Positions 63,794 through 64,000 of a stretch of 64,000 bases of DNA are shown here, in pieces. Every line of letters begins with the position of its first letter. Within the stretch, counting starts at the first letter, position 1. A model generated the notes under the pieces. It saw only the letters and a list, made by a program, of their open reading frames with translations. It made no database searches and was not told the DNA's origin. Location of the stretch: positions 62,001 through 126,000 of the forward strand of contig NZ_QCYH01000005.1 of assembly GCF_003072125.1 (NCBI RefSeq), written 5' to 3'. The position numbers and the translations under genes were made by a program. This DNA is from Pelagivirga sediminicola (GTDB lineage Bacteria; Pseudomonadota; Alphaproteobacteria; Rhodobacterales; Rhodobacteraceae).

Positions 63794-64000
63794 TTAGCCG
63801 AAATTGACAAGACTCACACGCGCCAGATCAAAAACCTTGCGCATGACCGTCGGCAGCTGGCCGGGCTGGAATTCGGCGCGCGGGATGAACCGGCCGCGCT
63901 GCGGGGCGGCGGTCATGTCGACCTGCGTCACGTCGATGCGAAGGCGCAGGTGAAAATGCGTGAAGGTATGGCGCGCCTCCTCGTTGAGGGTCTGCCAATC
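63794..64000 (-). CDS. mutY: Adenine DNA glycosylase MutY, 3' end only
   Basis: The last 68 codons of a gene on the minus strand that runs off the right edge of the window. The translation contains EARHTFTHFHLRLRIDV and ends DLARVSLVNFG. The HTFTHFHL segment is characteristic of the C-terminal NUDIX-like domain of MutY, which recognises 8-oxoguanine so that adenine mispaired with it is removed. The catalytic and Fe-S parts lie outside the window. AlkB follows it on the same strand after 63 bp. Confidence 0.85.
   Translation of the reverse strand, partial: DWQTLNEEARHTFTHFHLRLRIDVTQVDMTAAPQRGRFIPRAEFQPGQLPTVMRKVFDLARVSLVNFG

Overview
The window is about 64 kb of GC-rich chromosome from an alphaproteobacterium, most likely a member of the Rhodobacteraceae (Roseobacter group). 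That placement is inferred from gene content and order: rnhB-ccrM, lptC-lptA-lptB followed by hpf and ptsN, pbpC beside an alpha-2-macroglobulin gene, a DUF1127 gene with CcsR-like RNA hairpins, EcfG-type stress promoters, betI/betA and trhO. No sequence search was possible. I see no rRNA, tRNA, CRISPR array, insertion sequence or prophage. Coding density is high and most genes look like ordinary chromosomal genes.

Layout. 0.1-3.1 kb: an Lrp-type regulator divergent from alanine dehydrogenase, a palindromic intergenic repeat element, and aroC. 3.2-9.6 kb: a ThDP enzyme translationally coupled to trkH, then a copper module (copA-cueR from a textbook CueR promoter) behind a thioesterase. 9.7-23.5 kb: rpe, pbpC with a large periplasmic alpha-2-macroglobulin, a hybrid histidine kinase, yaaA, recQ, and yggT, whose 3' end is triplicated. 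23.7-29.3 kb: mepA, an unusual small RNA/small-ORF locus, arfB, rnd, lptC-lptA-lptB, hpf and ptsN. 29.3-38.6 kb: a probable surface-polysaccharide region with a sulfotransferase, a GT14-type glycosyltransferase, two paralogous GT2-type enzymes, galE, galU, cysQ and a divergent polysaccharide ABC permease. 38.7-43.5 kb: vanZ-like, pncA, trhO, DUF1127 with CcsR-like hairpins, apbC, DUF2177 and a small lipoprotein. 43.6-49 kb: degP and a general-stress cluster. 49-56.9 kb: a three-domain kinase/peptidase/aminotransferase fusion, a DEAD-box helicase, and betA/betI. 57-64 kb: a membrane-anchored winged-helix regulator, rnhB-ccrM, an Fe-S flavin oxidoreductase, alkB, and the 3' end of mutY.

The clearest systems are these. 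(1) Four promoters of the form GGAAC-N16/17-(C/G)GTT lie within 3.8 kb and precede a tail-anchored protein, YqaE-DUF4112, a phospholipase D-HdeD pair and a small NepR-like protein. This looks like a compact EcfG (general stress) envelope regulon. (2) The DUF1127 gene is followed on its own strand by two hairpins that carry CUCCUCCC in their loops, as in the CcsR/cuckoo RNA family. (3) Between mepA and arfB a promoter, a strong ribosome site, a tiny ORF interrupted at a G7 run, and a terminator surround an RNA whose ends are perfectly complementary. (4) A sulfotransferase and a PAP phosphatase (cysQ) share a locus with glycosyltransferases and nucleotide-sugar genes, which suggests a sulfated glycan. 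Start codons were chosen from ribosome-binding sites and family length. Where this moved a start well inside the longest reading frame, the entry says so.
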